Below are positions 53,436 to 62,281 of a stretch of DNA of 64,000 nt, piece by piece. The number at the start of each line of letters is the position of its first letter. The first letter of the stretch is position 1. This DNA comes from an uncultured Lachnospiraceae bacterium (lineage in GTDB: Bacteria; Bacillota; Clostridia; Lachnospirales; Lachnospiraceae): NCBI GenBank assembly GCA_910579735.1, contig CAJTUZ010000003.1, positions 124,001-188,000 of the forward strand, given 5' to 3'. Position numbers and translations under genes: made by a program. The notes under the pieces are model-generated. The model saw only the letters and a program-made list of their open reading frames with translations. It searched no databases and was not told the DNA's origin.

Positions 53436-53467
53436 TCTTTTTACCTCCTAACCGCGGTAAAAAGAAT
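53434..53467 (-). promoter_or_regulatory. Hairpin enclosing the recombinase ribosome site and start
   Basis: On the minus strand ATTCTTTTTACC and GGTAAAAAGAAT are perfect 12-bp arms. The 3' arm includes the last part of AGGAGG and the first two bases of the ATG, so the fold should hide translation initiation. Confidence 0.65.
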
Positions 53468-53495
53468 CGCTTATCTTTTGTCTGTGTACGCATGT

Positions 53496-53537
53496 TAATG
53501 CAAATATATTTTTACGATATAAAATATTTTTGCATTA
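53496..53537. repeat. 17-8-17 inverted repeat upstream of the recombinase
   Basis: TAATGCAAATATATTTT, spacer of eight bases (TACGATAT), AAAATATTTTTGCATTA; one mismatch in 17. Arm length and 8-bp spacer resemble a recombinase site or an autoregulatory operator. Confidence 0.5.
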
Positions 53538-53662
53538 TGGTTTCATTATAATGGGTACACTGTTTTCATGATTTGTTATTTTGGCCTGATACCATGCTAT
53601 TTTTGCCAATTTGAGGGTTTGTGAGCATTCCTTGGACCTGCTTGAAGAGAAAAAGAAATCAT

Positions 53663-53691
53663 TTGACTTTTTTACGTGAAAACGGTATGAT
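53663..53691 (+). promoter_or_regulatory. Sigma-A promoter of blaI-blaR1
   Basis: TTGACT, 17-bp spacer, TATGAT, followed by a BlaI box around the expected start point. Confidence 0.75.
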
Positions 53692-53704
53692 CATATAGTA
53701 ATTA

Positions 53705-53716
53705 TTACATTTGTAA
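53705..53716 (+). promoter_or_regulatory. BlaI operator (autoregulation)
   Basis: TTACATTTGTAA, exact match to the BlaI/MecI core TACAnnTGTA, between the -10 box and the blaI start. Confidence 0.8.
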
Positions 53717-53742
53717 GATAATATAGAAGGACATGGCACAAT

Positions 53743-54129
53743 ATGAAAAAACTGCCTCAGATTTCCGAAGCCGAACTTGAAGTGATGAAGATCGTATGGG
53801 CACAGGCTCCGGTCAGTACGAACGAAATAACCGACCGTCTGACACAGACTACAGACTGGAGTCCCAAAACGGTACAGACATTGATCAAACGTCTTGTAAC
53901 CAAAGGCGCCCTCACATATGAAAAACAGAGCCGGATGTTTGTCTACACACCGCTTGTAAGCGAAGAAGAATATATCGACCGGGAAAGCAGTTCGTTCTTA
54001 AATCGTTTTTACAACGGAAATATTACAGCCATGCTGTCTTCCTATATCGAAAACGACAGACTGTCCGCGGAAGAGATCGGAGAACTTCGTGCACTTTTAT
54101 CACAGAGCACGCGAAAGGATAAGTCCTGA
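53743..54129 (+). CDS. blaI: BlaI/MecI-type repressor
   Basis: 128 residues. Winged helix with SEAELEVMKIVWAQAPVSTN and WSPKTVQTLIKRLVTKGAL, dimer tail in the second half. Represses its targets until BlaR1 signals. Stop is one base before the blaR1 start. A BlaI box lies in its own promoter and another at 58273. Confidence 0.94.
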   Translation: MKKLPQISEAELEVMKIVWAQAPVSTNEITDRLTQTTDWSPKTVQTLIKRLVTKGALTYEKQSRMFVYTPLVSEEEYIDRESSSFLNRFYNGNITAMLSSYIENDRLSAEEIGELRALLSQSTRKDKS

Positions 54130-54130
54130 T

Positions 54131-55942
54131 ATGACTGAATTTATGATACGCTTTCTTGTATCTAATCTTTATATTTCCATCGTGATCCTGCTTCTTCTTT
54201 TTATCAAAAAAATGCTGAAGAATACTTTATCGGCACGGTCGCAGTATCATGTATGGTTTCTTGTTCTTGCCCTGCTTTCGTTTCCTGTTGCGCCCCTTGA
54301 CCTGACGGGTTTAGGGCAGCTCCTGCCGCTGTTTTTTCGTCTGCATAACGATTCTTTGCCCGGCCCTGAAAATCTTACGGCAAAAGACGGCCTGTTTTCT
54401 GCGCAGAATACACAGTCGCCCCTATATGATCTTACTCTTTCCGTCAGCCAGGCTACGCCTTCCCGTGTCGGGCTGATACTGTGCGTCATCTGGATCATAG
54501 GCATTTTTTTCATGATATGCCTGTTCATAAGATCCCTTTTTCATCTGTATATTTTAAAAAACGCTTCTCTTCCTATACAAAATAAAGAATTTGACATGTT
54601 ATACCAAAACTGTCTGCATGAACTGAGAATACCTGCCGGCCCTTCTGTTTACGGCACGGCCATCTTAAGATCACCTGTGATAACCGGACTATTGAGACCA
54701 TGCATTTATCTGCCGCAGCCGTTGCTCTCAGACTTCCGGGACATCGATATGCGGTATATTCTGCTGCACGAATTACAACATTTTAAACATAAGGATTCCC
54801 TGATCAATTATTGGATGAATATTATTTCTATCATCTACTGGTTCAATCCCATTGTCCGTTACGGACTGAAAATAATGCGAATCGACAGGGAAGTGGCATG
54901 CGATGCTTTCGTTTTATCACAATTAGAGGAAACGGAATACGAATCATACGGCAATACGCTGATTAATTATGCGGAAAAAGTTTCGTTCGACTCGTTCTTC
55001 TTTCGCACCGGAATCAGCGGAAGCATGAAACAAATGAGAAAACGGGTCTTGCATATTGCCGCCTATCAAAAACCGGATCTTATGAAAAAGGTCAAAAGCA
55101 CGGTCGTATTTCTTATGATCTTTGCCGTTCTTTTGCGCATTTGTCCAATATTATCCACTTATGCGGCTGACGACGGCCGCTACCGCTGGAACCCTTCATG
55201 CGAAAACATTTCCGTTATTGATCTGTCGGCATATTTTAACGGCTATGAAGGAAGTTTTGTTCTCTACGATCCGGCAAATGCACAGTGGCATATATATAAT
55301 ATGGACGCTGCCCTTGCACGGACAGCTCCCGATTCCACTTATAAAATATATGACGCTTTGTTTGCTCTGGAAGCGGGCATTATTACGCCGGAACATTCCT
55401 ACATTGCCTGGAATAACGAAGTATATCCGTTTAGCGCATGGAATGCCGGACAGACTCTGCGCTCCGCAATGTCGTCCTCTGTCAACTGGTATTTTCAAGC
55501 GCTTGATCAGCAGCTTGGCAGGCCGCGTCTGTATGCCTGTTTACAGGAAATTTCCTATGGAAATGAAAGGCTCACCGGCGGACTGTCCTCCTATTGGCTG
55601 GAATCCACATTGAAAATCTCTCCGATAGAGCAGGTAGAGCTCCTGAAAAAACTGTACGATAACCGTTTTCCCTTCGCACCGGAAAATATACAGGCAGTAA
55701 AAGACTCCATTTTTCTTACCGCATCCGAAAACGGCCAAATTTACGGCAAAACCGGAACCGGCCGGGTAAACGGGCACAACATCAACGGTTGGTTTATCGG
55801 ATGGATAGAAACGGCCGGCCAGACGTACTTTTTTGTCGCTAATATTAAGGCAGACAATAAAGCCGACGGAAGCACAGCAGCCCAAATAACATTTTCCATA
55901 TTATCCGATATGGGCGTTTATCCATCGACGATCCGGTACTGA
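54131..55942 (+). CDS. blaR1: BlaR1-type sensor protease
   Basis: 603 residues. N-terminal four-span M56 metalloprotease with zinc motif HELQHFKHKDS and EREVACDAFV-like block (RIDREVACDAFVLS); last span near residue 335; outside beta-lactam sensor domain with STYK (acylated serine), SVN and KTG motifs, all intact. Acylation by beta-lactams starts BlaI cleavage. Convergent with the lipoprotein gene, ends overlap by 25 bp. Confidence 0.94.
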   Translation: MTEFMIRFLVSNLYISIVILLLLFIKKMLKNTLSARSQYHVWFLVLALLSFPVAPLDLTGLGQLLPLFFRLHNDSLPGPENLTAKDGLFSAQNTQSPLYDLTLSVSQATPSRVGLILCVIWIIGIFFMICLFIRSLFHLYILKNASLPIQNKEFDMLYQNCLHELRIPAGPSVYGTAILRSPVITGLLRPCIYLPQPLLSDFRDIDMRYILLHELQHFKHKDSLINYWMNIISIIYWFNPIVRYGLKIMRIDREVACDAFVLSQLEETEYESYGNTLINYAEKVSFDSFFFRTGISGSMKQMRKRVLHIAAYQKPDLMKKVKSTVVFLMIFAVLLRICPILSTYAADDGRYRWNPSCENISVIDLSAYFNGYEGSFVLYDPANAQWHIYNMDAALARTAPDSTYKIYDALFALEAGIITPEHSYIAWNNEVYPFSAWNAGQTLRSAMSSSVNWYFQALDQQLGRPRLYACLQEISYGNERLTGGLSSYWLESTLKISPIEQVELLKKLYDNRFPFAPENIQAVKDSIFLTASENGQIYGKTGTGRVNGHNINGWFIGWIETAGQTYFFVANIKADNKADGSTAAQITFSILSDMGVYPSTIRY

Positions 55943-56880
55943 TACGCCGGTATAGTTTCTCCGCCTTCATAAAGAATGCTATTCCCCAGATATTGAAAAC
56001 TGCCATCCTCCTTAATTCTGACTGTCAGTTCATGTGTAATGAGCGCGTCATCGCCCGTCATCATTTCACATACGGCATTGACTGTCATCGTAAGCGTCCC
56101 ATCTCCGTTTTGCCTGCTGCCCGTTACTTCCGGATATGAAGTGTCAAAAAAAGCAGGGGTATAGTTAAAGCAGCCAAGTTTTGCCCACCCATAAGTCTGA
56201 AGCTTATCGTTAAATACACTGTATTCCTGCAATTTCTCCGACGTTACCGGCAGATATTCCATAATCAGCCTTTCAAATTCCTCTTTCGGTATACCGGCCG
56301 GATCATTCTCTGCCTGAAATGATTCATGATATTTCATGGCATACAAATACTCGTATATCCCGTTATAATCCAGTTCTTCCATATGCGCTGCATCCCAATC
56401 GCAGCGCAGGAGGTTATGCCCCTGATAGCCGAGTCTTGCCACATATTTTAGTGACAGTTCTTTGTTTACTTCCGTCATCGGTCTCACCCTGATCAGTCTG
56501 CTCCCATCCACGACTTCCGTTACTTCCGGATATTCCCGCACACATAATTTGTAAGCGAAATATCCGTTCTCAGTATATTCCCATTCCGCAAGCTTCGTAC
56601 AAAGACCGTAAACAACCGCCGGCCTGTTTTCATTTTCTCCGGCGGTATTTTCTGACAGAACATACATATCCGTTCCATCGAACAGATATTGCTGCCTGCG
56701 GACATCTCCGGATGACGTCACCGTATAAAGCGTTTCCGTTCCGCTTCGTCCTGCCTCAGACTGCTCCAGAAAAGCTTCGAACTTTTGATAATGATTCATA
56801 TTGTCATATGTACCTGTTCCGATCACACATTTTCCTTTGTCCGCCAATGCTTTTACTTTTAATTCCGCGCCGTTTTCCAT
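55918..56880 (-). CDS. Second domain of a frameshifted two-domain lipoprotein
   Basis: 320 residues from the first ATG (56880), with no signal peptide and no own ribosome site. Its frame stays open upstream: bases 57061-56881 read in it give QYLSNEI-type text that continues the first gene. It repeats the domain of the upstream half: YPEVT...N-DGT-LT...NAV and DGSFQYLGN near the end. So it is the C-terminal half of one gene broken by a missing base (see 56889-58190). Stop overlaps blaR1. Confidence 0.6.
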   Translation of the reverse strand: MENGAELKVKALADKGKCVIGTGTYDNMNHYQKFEAFLEQSEAGRSGTETLYTVTSSGDVRRQQYLFDGTDMYVLSENTAGENENRPAVVYGLCTKLAEWEYTENGYFAYKLCVREYPEVTEVVDGSRLIRVRPMTEVNKELSLKYVARLGYQGHNLLRCDWDAAHMEELDYNGIYEYLYAMKYHESFQAENDPAGIPKEEFERLIMEYLPVTSEKLQEYSVFNDKLQTYGWAKLGCFNYTPAFFDTSYPEVTGSRQNGDGTLTMTVNAVCEMMTGDDALITHELTVRIKEDGSFQYLGNSILYEGGETIPAYQYRIVDG

Positions 56881-56888
56881 GCTGCTTT

Positions 56889-58190
56889 CTATATCATTTC
56901 CGAACCTGTCTCCTGCGTTGTCCTCACTGTTTTCGCGCTCGTCTTCCCCATAAACAGCTTCCCACTCCTCTTTTGTAAACCGCTCTGCATGCCACCAGGC
57001 ATCACAGCCGTTTTGTGGAAACGTGATTTCATTGGAAAGATATTGAAACCTGCCGTCACAAACAATCTTAATGTAACGCTGTGCGAAAAAGCTCTGGAAC
57101 TGCCTTCATACGGATATACTGCATTGACGTTCAATGTGATCGTACCATCTGTGTTTTCCTGATAATCTGTCACCTCCGGGTAAGGAATCTCCGCATAATC
57201 ATTCTCATAAAAACCCCTCGGTCTGTATTCATAGATCATTTTTTCAGCATTATAGGCTGCATCTTCACGAAGCGTTTCGCAGTCAATCGGAAAATACGAC
57301 TGAATCACATTTTCAAATTCTTCCTGGGGAATATTGTAGACCGCTCCGACCGTCAGGCTATCGTCTGCGGTATAGGCATGCGGCTCACCGTTTTTTAACC
57401 GGTAACAAATATCATAAACATCATATAAGTCCAGTTCCCCGAAATCCTTTTCGTTCCAATCCGTTAAGAAAATATTATTTCCCCCGTATCCGACCAGCGG
57501 AAAAATATATTTTCTGTTCAGCTCCCTGCATGTTTCATCCAAAGGCGCCACCCGAAGCGCCGTACGTTCCGTACCTTCGCTTAATGTGAGCACATAATTT
57601 TCATTGGCAAAATATGTTCCTGAAAATAATAAATACCCTTCTTCCGTATACTGCCATGTATCTGCCGGAAAACTGTCTGTGCTCTTATTTTGTATATGCC
57701 CGGGCGTTCCGCTTTCATAACGGAAGTATCGTCTGACAATATCAACCGCGCCCTTCTGCGTTCTGCAGTCATACTGAGTAAAACTGCCCTCGTAAGAAAC
57801 GACGATCATCGTTATCGCGGCTGCTTCCCCCGCCTCTGCCAAACGGCCGAATTCCATCACCTGTTCCGCACCGGACATATCGATCTGATTCCTGCTGTCA
57901 ACTGCCGCATAACCGAATCTGCCGAAACGGTCTATGATCGATCGCATGACATCCGGCCCCTCCTCCTGCCGGGAAGCTGCAGCGGCCATATCCATATAAG
58001 AGCGTTCGTACAATATCTCCAATATCGGATTTTTCTCTATCTCCGCAAACAGCGTTCCGATCAGACATGCAGGCGCGCCATCATATAAAGACTGCTCTCC
58101 GGTATACGATCTTTGGCTGCTGCAGGCCGATATTCCTAAAATACAAATGATCCAAATGGAACCCAGCAGGGTTATCATAATTTTTTTCAA
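56889..58190 (-). CDS. BlaI-controlled lipoprotein, N-terminal half, frameshifted
   Basis: Signal MITLLGSIWIICILGISAC with lipobox Cys, then a domain with PACLIGTLFAEIE and the YPEVTDYQENTDGTITLNVNAV block. After VTLR, near 57065, the frame goes wrong (LFVTAGFNIFPMKS...); in the neighbouring frame the text reads on as VCDGRFQYLSNEIT and joins the next half. A one-base insertion would give a single frame of 757 residues from 58190 to 55918. Start uncertain: TTG 58190 with AGGTG eight bases ahead, or ATG 58178; the promoter lies upstream at 58270-58298. Function unknown; envelope location inferred. Confidence 0.65.
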   Translation of the reverse strand: MKKIMITLLGSIWIICILGISACSSQRSYTGEQSLYDGAPACLIGTLFAEIEKNPILEILYERSYMDMAAAASRQEEGPDVMRSIIDRFGRFGYAAVDSRNQIDMSGAEQVMEFGRLAEAGEAAAITMIVVSYEGSFTQYDCRTQKGAVDIVRRYFRYESGTPGHIQNKSTDSFPADTWQYTEEGYLLFSGTYFANENYVLTLSEGTERTALRVAPLDETCRELNRKYIFPLVGYGGNNIFLTDWNEKDFGELDLYDVYDICYRLKNGEPHAYTADDSLTVGAVYNIPQEEFENVIQSYFPIDCETLREDAAYNAEKMIYEYRPRGFYENDYAEIPYPEVTDYQENTDGTITLNVNAVYPYEGSSRAFSHSVTLRLFVTAGFNIFPMKSRFHKTAVMPGGMQSGLQKRSGKLFMGKTSAKTVRTTQETGSEMI

Positions 58191-58269
58191 AATAACTGCA
58201 CCTGTCTCTTTCTTATTAGAATCCTTATTATTTGACACTTTGACATTGTAAGTGTCTTTGAATGCTTTA

Positions 58270-58298
58270 ATCTTACATCTGTAATATTTCAAAGTCAA
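58270..58298 (-). promoter_or_regulatory. BlaI-box promoter of the lipoprotein gene
   Basis: TTGACT (58298-58293), 17-bp spacer, TAAGAT (58275-58270), with the BlaI operator TTACAGATGTAA (58284-58273) between and over the boxes. Predicted start near 58264. Confidence 0.75.
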
Positions 58299-58313
58299 GT
58301 AATTTTCTTGAAA

Positions 58314-58343
58314 TAAAAAAGGAGACTCTCTCAGAAGTCTCCG
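58314..58343 (-). terminator. Terminator of the acetyltransferase gene
   Basis: GGAGACT and AGTCTCC, followed on the minus strand by TTTTTTATTTC, just after the GNAT stop. Confidence 0.8.
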
Positions 58344-58352
58344 TCCCCCTGC

Positions 58353-58793
58353 CTACTCTTTCAGCCACTGAATAAACGCTGTTTTATCCGTACTGTTATA
58401 TCCGGCATGTTTATAAAAATCAAGCGTCTTTTTTTCTTTGCTTCCCGTAAGCAGCATCATTTTATAGCAATTGTTCTCCCGCGCAATCTGACCAGCATAT
58501 TGAAGACATTCCGATGCGTAACCATGTCCCCTGAAAGCCGAATGAGTCACCACATTCTCAATGAACGCGTACGGACGCACATTCCTCGTCAGATTTGGAA
58601 TGATTACGCAGACACAGGAGGATACAATCTGACCGGACACCTCATTTACGAGCAAATGATGGTTTTTGTCCTCTATGATCTGCTCCCATGTCTGCGCCAA
58701 GTGCTCTGACGGTTCCGGTACGGACTGTTCATGCAGGCACAGATATAGTTCCAGTATTTCCTGTAGATCTTCTTTTCCGGCTTCTCGCACCAT
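58353..58793 (-). CDS. GNAT-family N-acetyltransferase
   Basis: 146 residues. HSAFRGHGYASECLQYAGQI is the acetyl-CoA loop, DFYKHAGYNSTDKTAF the closing motif. Start MVREAGKEDLQEI after GGAGAGGGAAAA. Single gene with its own terminator. Substrate unknown. Confidence 0.9.
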   Translation of the reverse strand: MVREAGKEDLQEILELYLCLHEQSVPEPSEHLAQTWEQIIEDKNHHLLVNEVSGQIVSSCVCVIIPNLTRNVRPYAFIENVVTHSAFRGHGYASECLQYAGQIARENNCYKMMLLTGSKEKKTLDFYKHAGYNSTDKTAFIQWLKE

Positions 58794-58979
58794 TTTTCCC
58801 TCTCCTTTCCGGCTTCTTCTCCTGCTTCCATTGTATCCTGTTTTCCTGCATGGAGATTACACAAGTTCCCCACATGCTCTATTTTCCCGCGTCACTGTCC
58901 CGTTCCAGTTCTCTCAGCCTGCCGTTGATCGTATTTGCTTCACAATGATTATAGAAGTAGAAACATAGCCGGCTGATCA

Positions 58980-59891
58980 TCACTCTCCGCTAAAAAAATC
59001 ATAATCAATCCGTTTAATCTCATACACACTTTCTACAGAAACACCGACGTTATGTTTTATCATATATTGCATCAGTTTTGAACCGTTGATCAATATGATC
59101 TTTTGGTTCAGCTGCTTCTTTACGAAATCTTTTGCCCCGGAAGTAAAATCAGATGTTGTAATAAACAGCCCTTTTAATCCGCCCTGTCCCGCAATCGCAC
59201 CTAAAAACTTCTGTACCTCCGGTCTCCCTACCGGATGATCCGCGCTCCATTGTTTCGCCTGAATGTATATCTTATCGAATCCAAACTGATCCTCGGTCAC
59301 AATGCCATCGATCCCTTCATCATTAGACCTGCTCGTTACGATATTTTCATTCTCTGTTCCGTAACCCATTTTCTCAAGAACCCGCATAACCAATCCTTCA
59401 AATTCATAGGGATCCATTTTCATTACCTGCTGCATTAAGTCTTCCATCAACGCTTTGTTGATTTCATTGAAAGACGAATTTATAACTTCCAATGGACTTT
59501 CCGCATTTTCCATCCGATCAAGCCGTTCCTCTTCCCTGATTTCATTTCTGCTTTTTTCCACAAATGACAGAAAAGAATCATATCTTCCCAGATAATTCGT
59601 GTCCAGCTGCGCCAAATCCTCTTTCGCTACCCGTATCCCTTCTTCCGTCAACTGATACTGCGAACGTCCCGGCTGCGCTATCAACGCCGCCTTTTTCAAA
59701 TACGTCAATGCCCATCCTATCCTGTTAGGCAAAATAAAATTCCCGTTGGCAAAGGTCTCTTTTACGTCTTCCTGCGAAAGCTGCATTTCCTTAATACAAA
59801 ATGAACGGATCTCTTTTGTGGAATATATGTTTCCATCGGCAAGCAGCTTCACAACAGGCTTATAAAAATCACTGTATTTGGGTATAGCCAT
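58980..59891 (-). CDS. mrr: Mrr-type restriction endonuclease
   Basis: 303 residues. N-terminal winged-helix (MAIPKYSDFYKPVVKLLADG, Mrr_N) and C-terminal nuclease with NDEGIDGIV and IYIQAKQW, the D-QxK core of the Mrr cat fold (PD-(D/E)xK). E. coli Mrr cuts methylated DNA and acts after pressure stress. No methylase in the neighbourhood, so likely type IV. ATG 59891 after AAAAGGGGGAAAACATGT. Confidence 0.92.
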   Translation of the reverse strand: MAIPKYSDFYKPVVKLLADGNIYSTKEIRSFCIKEMQLSQEDVKETFANGNFILPNRIGWALTYLKKAALIAQPGRSQYQLTEEGIRVAKEDLAQLDTNYLGRYDSFLSFVEKSRNEIREEERLDRMENAESPLEVINSSFNEINKALMEDLMQQVMKMDPYEFEGLVMRVLEKMGYGTENENIVTSRSNDEGIDGIVTEDQFGFDKIYIQAKQWSADHPVGRPEVQKFLGAIAGQGGLKGLFITTSDFTSGAKDFVKKQLNQKIILINGSKLMQYMIKHNVGVSVESVYEIKRIDYDFFSGE

Positions 59892-59957
59892 ACATGTTTT
59901 CCCCCTTTTATCCATACTGTACTTAAAGACAATGCGCATATTCAACACACTAAATTT

Positions 59958-59986
59958 ATTATATGAGGTGTAAATTTCCGTGTCAA
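59958..59986 (-). promoter_or_regulatory. Consensus promoter of mrr with palindrome at -35
   Basis: TTGACA (59986-59981), 17-bp spacer, TATAAT (59963-59958), perfect to consensus. TGTCAGTTGACA at the -35 is a 5-2-5 palindrome and may be an operator. Confidence 0.78.
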
Positions 59987-60164
59987 CTGACAGGGTACAC
60001 AAAAACTCCCTCCGATGATCCATCGATCCGCTTAGCCGCGTACCGATACCCGCCTGTTAAAAAAACGTGCAAAACTGCATTTTATCATTGCTGGATTTTA
60101 TAGAAAGACAAGACTATACTTATCTTATCAAAGCGCGCGCAAAAAATAAGAATGGAGGATCATC

Positions 60165-60617
60165 ATGCAATTAGGAAACAGTTTATTTCATGCACGAAAA
60201 AAATGTGGATTTTCTCAGGAAGAGGTTGCGGAAAAACTCGGTGTGAGCAGACAAACGATCTCAAAATGGGAAACAGACGAAACGCTCCCCGATATCCGCC
60301 AGTCCAAAAAGATGGCTGTGCTGTATCACACATCTTTAGATGATCTGATCGATTTCGATATAAACTTAAAAGAAATTGAAGAGGCAATCGAGAGAACAAG
60401 CGAAGAAACGGAAGCCAAAATCGACTGGACCAAAGCCTGGGGCAGGAAATATCCGATCTTATTAAAATATCAAAGTGAGGTCAATACTGCCAACTATGCT
60501 TTAAGATTACAAAACATGATCGATGAGCTGAAAAAAGAATACGGCTATAACGACATGGATGCTTTTCTTGTCCTAAAAGACATCCTGGGAAATGTGTGGC
60601 AGAAAAGAAAGAAATAA
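60165..60617 (+). CDS. XRE-family transcriptional regulator
   Basis: 150 residues. Helix-turn-helix residues 5-55 (FSQEEVAEKLGVSRQTISKW), then an acidic helical tail of unknown type (TKAWGRKYPILLKYQ). ATG after GGAGGATCATC. Divergent from mrr, 270 bp away. Target unknown. Confidence 0.88.
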   Translation: MQLGNSLFHARKKCGFSQEEVAEKLGVSRQTISKWETDETLPDIRQSKKMAVLYHTSLDDLIDFDINLKEIEEAIERTSEETEAKIDWTKAWGRKYPILLKYQSEVNTANYALRLQNMIDELKKEYGYNDMDAFLVLKDILGNVWQKRKK

Positions 60618-60774
60618 AAGAAGCACAAAGGGATCAGAGCGTTTCAAGGTTTGCATAAACTCAAAAGCGGATATCAGATCTGTGAACAATTACGAATGGG
60701 CAGAACCAGATTTTTCCGGTTTTGCCCATAATATCTCATATCTCCATGGAGCAGTTTCCTATATTATTTCATTC

Positions 60775-61131
60775 TTATGCCTGCCCGATCTTCTCAGTCC
60801 ACTCCGCTTCCTTAAAGCCGGTAAGCACCGTCCCGCCTTCCACGATAAGCGGCCGTTTTACGAGCATCCCGTTTGCTGCAAGCAGTTTCAGCTGCTCTTC
60901 TTCACTCATAGAAGGCAGTTTGTCCTTCAGCTGCATCTCTTTGTACAGCATGCCGCTTGTATTAAAAAATCTCTTAAGCGGCAAACCGCTTTTCTCATAC
61001 CACTCTTTTAACTCGTCATAGGAAGGATTCTCTTCTACAATATGACGGTCTGTGTAGGCAATACTGTGCGCATCCAGCCATTTTTTAGCTTTCTGACAGG
61101 TTGAACACTTCGGGTATTCTATAAATAACAT
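60775..61131 (-). CDS. Spx/ArsC-family thioredoxin-fold protein
   Basis: 118 residues. Starts MLFIEYPKCSTCQKAKKWLD with CxxC; later KRPLIVEGGTVLTGFKEAEW. The CxxC plus RP-loop fits Spx/MgsR/YffB. May bind RNA polymerase under thiol stress or reduce a substrate; cannot be told apart here. ATG follows AAAAGGAGAATTTAT. Confidence 0.88.
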   Translation of the reverse strand: MLFIEYPKCSTCQKAKKWLDAHSIAYTDRHIVEENPSYDELKEWYEKSGLPLKRFFNTSGMLYKEMQLKDKLPSMSEEEQLKLLAANGMLVKRPLIVEGGTVLTGFKEAEWTEKIGQA

Positions 61132-61153
61132 ATAAATTCTCCTTTTCTAATTT

Positions 61154-62281
61154 TCAATTTTTCTTACGCACCAATCCGATCAATTTCTTATCAAGCATAT
61201 GCAGAACTATTGCCAAAAGGATCGAACCCGTATAACATGCCAGAATATATACTACCCTGTTGCCCCCTGGCATATATAAAAGAAACAGATTATGAATCAG
61301 ATACAGTTCCAATGCAATCTCTCCCAGAAAATCCAGAATTTTATTCCCGAATCTGATCTTCTGCGTCAGAATGATCACCGTCAATACTGCTGCCAGAACA
61401 AAGAAAAACTGCACTCCAAGCGTCTGCCACTTCTCCTTATAACCGGGATAACCGTCCCACTCATACCAATACCCTTTATTTTGCAGCATATATAATGTTC
61501 TGTTATACAAAAATGCAGTAAGCAATAGACAGATCACCAGAACAAGTCCGTAAAATTTCCGAATGAATCCAAGAATCTGCTGCTCCCAGCGGGCAAACAA
61601 GATTCCCACCCATACCATAAGCGTTGTATTATACCACCACTCCCCATGAAACCATAATCCCTGAGTCGGCGTTGTCGTATCATGCCCCAGCCGCAGACTG
61701 CCTGCGACCAGCAGCATCAACAATACACCGTATACGATACACGCCGCATTCCTGTTTCTGATCAACCGGAACACCACAAAAAATAACAGATATAAGATCA
61801 TAACCTCTACAATGTACCACATCTGGGAATTCATCAGGATTGCTCCTGTCAGATAGGGCGCCAGCTCTTCCTTTTTCAATTGACAGCCAAAAAGATACGA
61901 TCCCAGAATAAAGGCAAAATTACAAATATAAAAAGGAATCAGAACCGCCGGCAGCCTGCTGCCTGGAAATCCCTTCAGATAATCCGGCTTATCCCGCAGA
62001 CTGCTGTATAACCCATATCCGGAGAAAAAAAAGAACATTCCAACGAAACAGACTCCGATATCCACCATAAATAACAGAATGCCCGGATCTTCGTTGGCAA
62101 AATAGATCGTCTGCGACATATGATGCAGCATAATACCAACCGCACAGAAACCAAGCAGCCCTTTAGACGTACGAAGCGACAGTGCATCCCTGCACCAGTC
62201 TCCCTTAACCGCCGGTTTCGCTCCGATCAGCAGGATCACTGCAAGTATACTGTAAAATACAAAATAATATTCTTTCGCCAT
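61154..62281 (-). CDS. Acyltransferase 3 family membrane protein
   Basis: 375 residues, about ten spans. Starts with a short hydrophobic helix, then SLRTSKGLLGFCAVGIMLHHMSQ with the family histidine, FFFFSGYGLYSSLRDKPDYL and the C-terminal NKILDFLGEIALELYLIHNLF. Likely transfers acyl groups to a surface polymer. Sits 22 bp from the Spx-like gene. Confidence 0.88.
   Translation of the reverse strand: MAKEYYFVFYSILAVILLIGAKPAVKGDWCRDALSLRTSKGLLGFCAVGIMLHHMSQTIYFANEDPGILLFMVDIGVCFVGMFFFFSGYGLYSSLRDKPDYLKGFPGSRLPAVLIPFYICNFAFILGSYLFGCQLKKEELAPYLTGAILMNSQMWYIVEVMILYLLFFVVFRLIRNRNAACIVYGVLLMLLVAGSLRLGHDTTTPTQGLWFHGEWWYNTTLMVWVGILFARWEQQILGFIRKFYGLVLVICLLLTAFLYNRTLYMLQNKGYWYEWDGYPGYKEKWQTLGVQFFFVLAAVLTVIILTQKIRFGNKILDFLGEIALELYLIHNLFLLYMPGGNRVVYILACYTGSILLAIVLHMLDKKLIGLVRKKN

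Noticed and set aside
57055..57075. Programmed -1 ribosomal frameshift
   Set aside because: No slippery heptamer or following stable stem was found at the crossing point.
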